From the NCBI GenBank assembly GCA_017379955.1, contig JAFNVE010000112.1, forward strand, positions 1-9,287: a stretch of DNA of 9,287 bases, written 5' to 3'. A program made the translations under genes and the position numbers. The first letter of the stretch is position 1. Every line of letters begins with the position of its first letter. Source of the stretch: Tidjanibacter sp. (GTDB taxonomy: Bacteria; Bacteroidota; Bacteroidia; Bacteroidales; Rikenellaceae). Below the pieces are notes generated by a model that saw only the letters and a program-made list of their open reading frames with translations, made no database searches and was not told where the DNA came from. This document shows, piece after piece, positions 7,068 to 9,287 of the stretch.

Positions 7068-8171
7068 CTACTTTTCAAGTAACTCGATAATCAATTTTGC
7101 TACTCTCTCTGCCGAGTCGGCAATTGCCAGCGCGCTGATGTTTTTGTTCAATGCCGCCAATCGCTCCTTATCTGCCACGAGAGCCTCTGCCTCGGCCATA
7201 ACCTTAGCCACCGCTTCGCTGTCCGAAACGAGTAGTGCTGCGCCCTTATCTGCCAAAGCCTTTGCATTTTTAGTCTGATGATCCTCAGCAACATTGGGCG
7301 AGGGTACAAAGATTGTCGGCTTGCCGACCAGGCACAACTCCGATACCGTACAAGCACCCGAGCGCGACACTACAACATCCGCAGCAGCATAGGCGTAATC
7401 CATACGGTCGATAAAGGCTCCGCGCCAGATACCCTCTGCACTCTTGCCCTCCATAAAGGCTGCCATCTCCTTGTCGTAATATTTGCCGTTCTGCCAAATA
7501 ACCTGCACTCCGCGCTCTGTGGGGTGGGCGGCAATCCAGGCCTTCATCACCTCGTTGAGTGTGCGAGTGCCGAGCGAGCCGCCAACGACCAAAATCGTAG
7601 GTACACCCTCCTTTAACCCGAAGTGTGCAAGAGCCTCGCTCTTGTCTGTATTGCCGTCGAAACGACCACGCAACGGGTTGCCTGTCATTGTGATACGTTC
7701 CTCTGGGAAGAAGCGACCCATATTGTCGTAAGCAACACAAATCTTGCGCGCACGGCGAGAGAGTATCTTGTTTGTCAGGCCTGCGTATGAGTTCTGCTCC
7801 TGAATAAGAGTAGGCACTCCCATCCTCTGTGCCGACCAGAGCAGCGGAGCACTTGCATAGCCTCCAAAGCCGGCTGCTACATCTGCACCAAACTCCTTTA
7901 TTGTCTGTCGAGCCTTGCGAAGCGAGCGCACCACCTTAACAGGTAGCGAGAGGTTGCGCAGAATCTCTCCGCGATGCAATCCTGCAACGGGCAGACCTAC
8001 AATCCGGTAGCCGAGAGCGGGGATTTTCTCCATCTCCATCTTACCCTCTGCACCTACAAACAGAATCTCCACCTCGTCGCCCAACGCCTTAGTCAGTGCC
8101 TCTGCAACTGCCACTGCGGGGTAGATGTGGCCTCCGGTACCGCCACCGCTAAGTATCACTCTCTTTTTCAT
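7068..8171 (-). CDS. murG: Lipid II synthase MurG (GlcNAc transferase)
   Basis: MurG is a peripheral GT28-family glycosyltransferase on the inner membrane face. It adds GlcNAc from UDP-GlcNAc to lipid I, forming lipid II, the substrate that FtsW and its partner polymerise. Visible motifs are GGGTGGH at 9-15 (N-terminal loop binding the lipid diphosphate), GFGGYASAP at 101-109, QEQN at 124-127, GNPLRGRF at 164-171 and GGSLG at 197-201. The UDP-GlcNAc region SRSGACTVSELC is at 269-280, followed by SPNVAEDHQTKNA at 291-303, a wording typical of Bacteroidota. At 367 residues it is a normal length. ATG 8171 lies 2 bases after the ftsW stop and follows a strongly A-rich stretch. The stop is TAG. 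Confidence 0.98.
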   Translation of the reverse strand: MKKRVILSGGGTGGHIYPAVAVAEALTKALGDEVEILFVGAEGKMEMEKIPALGYRIVGLPVAGLHRGEILRNLSLPVKVVRSLRKARQTIKEFGADVAAGFGGYASAPLLWSAQRMGVPTLIQEQNSYAGLTNKILSRRARKICVAYDNMGRFFPEERITMTGNPLRGRFDGNTDKSEALAHFGLKEGVPTILVVGGSLGTRTLNEVMKAWIAAHPTERGVQVIWQNGKYYDKEMAAFMEGKSAEGIWRGAFIDRMDYAYAAADVVVSRSGACTVSELCLVGKPTIFVPSPNVAEDHQTKNAKALADKGAALLVSDSEAVAKVMAEAEALVADKERLAALNKNISALAIADSAERVAKLIIELLEK

Positions 8172-8173
8172 GT

Positions 8174-9287
8174 CTATTTTTTTGTTTTATTGTTCTCCAA
8201 TAGTGACTCATCCTTCGGACGGTCGTGTGTCTTGGTCTCGGTCTGTCGGCTGATATTTAGTATCATACCTATTGACGCAAGGGTAAATAACAATGATGTA
8301 CCACCCTTGCTGATTAGTGGCAACTGCTGACCCGTAAGCGGGAAGAGTGCCACCGAAACCATCATGTGCATAAAGGCTTGCAGGGTGATAATCATCGTCA
8401 GACCCAACACCACAAGGCTTGGGAATGCCGTACCGCAACGCTGAAAAATCTGTATCGAGCGGTAGAAGAGGATGAGGAAGAGCAACATCACCAGAAGTCC
8501 GCCCAGCGCACCATACTCCTCAATCAAGAAGGCATAGACCATATCGCTCTCCGCCTCTTGCAGTAGTGAGCGGTGGGTACTCATACCCGGCCCTTTGCCG
8601 AAAAGTCCGCCTGTTGCTATCGACATTTTGGCATTTGTTGCCTGTTCGCTCTCGTTGGGGTTGTGATAGTAGGGCAGACCGTCGCTCTCCACCACAACAT
8701 ACTCCTTGAACATATTGGGTTGCAGACCCGAAAGACGGCTCTTGCCCGTATCGTCGCGGTTGCTGAGCAGAGTAAAGGCCAGGACACCCGCCACACTCAG
8801 CACCAACAGCAACTTGCCCAGATCCTTCATCTGTATACGCCCGATGAAGAGCATAACGAAGCACGAAACGGCGATGATTAGTGTTGTCGAGTTACTCGTT
8901 TTGAGTGTCACCAGACAGGCAATCGCCATAGGTGCCAGCAGAGGCAGTGTGTGGTCGATGATGGTGTTGATATCCTTGCGTTTGGGGTCTTTGAACCAAC
9001 GCCAGAAGCAGAGATTGGGTATCATTGGGGTAGTGTCGATTATCTTCTGACGCCTTGCAAGTGCATCTGCCAACATCAACACAACCATAATCTTTAACAA
9101 TTCAAAGGGCTGAAACTCAATGCCGAACAGTGGTAGGCTTCGCTTTACGCCACCTACCTCCGTACCCCAAATAAGCATCGCAACCGTAAGTCCCAGCGAT
9201 ACGATATAGCCGGTCTTAATCAGTGGACGATACCATTGGTAGCGGAAGAACGACGCGCCAAAGAGGACCACAATACCCGCACCCACC
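8174..9287 (-). CDS. ftsW: Septal peptidoglycan polymerase FtsW (5' end missing)
   Basis: The window holds the C-terminal 370 codons or so of a SEDS-family polymerase; the reading frame is open at the right edge. The first visible codon, a GTG (Val), is internal. Compared with relatives recalled from memory, roughly the first 50-60 residues and the first membrane segment are missing. FtsW polymerises lipid II into glycan strands at the septum with a class B penicillin-binding protein. Counting from the edge, seen features are FQPFELLKIMVVL (58-70), the loop motif GGLFGKGPGMSTHRSLLQEAESD (226-248 region) with the likely catalytic Asp248, LIEEYGALGG (254-263) and TGQQLPLISKGGTS (318-331). About eight hydrophobic segments remain. 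The usual LPE before the Asp reads LQE here. The cytoplasmic loop at about 79-112 is rather long and basic (FWRWFKDPKRKD). The end is a polar tail finishing in NNKTKK, with the TAG stop 2 bases before murG. RodA is the alternative, but the operon position favours FtsW. Confidence 0.93.
   Translation of the reverse strand, partial: VGAGIVVLFGASFFRYQWYRPLIKTGYIVSLGLTVAMLIWGTEVGGVKRSLPLFGIEFQPFELLKIMVVLMLADALARRQKIIDTTPMIPNLCFWRWFKDPKRKDINTIIDHTLPLLAPMAIACLVTLKTSNSTTLIIAVSCFVMLFIGRIQMKDLGKLLLVLSVAGVLAFTLLSNRDDTGKSRLSGLQPNMFKEYVVVESDGLPYYHNPNESEQATNAKMSIATGGLFGKGPGMSTHRSLLQEAESDMVYAFLIEEYGALGGLLVMLLFLILFYRSIQIFQRCGTAFPSLVVLGLTMIITLQAFMHMMVSVALFPLTGQQLPLISKGGTSLLFTLASIGMILNISRQTETKTHDRPKDESLLENNKTKK

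Noticed and set aside
635..8176. TAG stops at four genes, considered as stop-codon reassignment
   Set aside because: Each TAG falls at the expected end of a complete conserved domain and none occurs inside a gene, so the standard code holds.

Overview
This window is one continuous stretch of genes on the minus strand, read from the right edge to the left. It carries the late part of a division and cell wall (dcw) cluster: ftsW (5' end missing) - murG - murC - ftsQ - ftsA - ftsZ. These are followed by a GldE-like CBS-domain membrane protein, an Sfp-type 4'-phosphopantetheinyl transferase and the first dozen codons of what looks like a uracil-DNA glycosylase gene cut by the left edge. I see no RNA genes, mobile elements, CRISPR arrays or confident terminators. 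The long plus-strand reading frames are antisense shadows of the conserved genes.

The source is very probably a Bacteroidota member, most likely of the order Bacteroidales. FtsW, MurG and FtsZ have Bacteroidales-like wording, for example the FtsW end TGQQLPLISKGGTS and the MurG segment SPNVAEDHQTKNA. FtsQ follows MurC directly. A GldE homologue is present, and most starts are preceded by A-rich leaders rather than Shine-Dalgarno sites. Base composition looks balanced (roughly half G+C by eye). A Rikenellaceae/Alistipes-type genome is a guess only.

Right to left: bases 9287-8174 hold the C-terminal ~370 residues of FtsW, the septal peptidoglycan polymerase. Bases 8171-7068 are murG (lipid II synthesis) and 7019-5649 are murC (UDP-MurNAc-L-alanine ligase). 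Bases 5615 (or 5645) to 4755 are ftsQ, overlapping ftsA (4762-3314) by 8 bases, and ftsZ is 3270-1966. Bases 1933-635 are gldE/corC-like, 634-47 are the phosphopantetheinyl transferase, and 35-1 are the putative ung start. Gaps are 48 bases or less throughout, so co-transcription is likely, with no obvious internal stop to transcription.

Functionally, MurC and MurG make precursor and lipid II, FtsW polymerises it at the septum, FtsQ scaffolds the periplasmic divisome, and FtsA tethers the FtsZ ring to the membrane. The last three genes are not classical dcw members. The transferase activates carrier proteins, GldE is a CNNM/CorC-type membrane protein linked in Flavobacterium to gliding, and Ung repairs uracil in DNA. 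Nothing here looks like an undescribed system. The points most worth a second look are the non-dcw tail, two gene junctions where a single in-frame TAG separates neighbours, and the unusual C-termini of FtsA and FtsZ.
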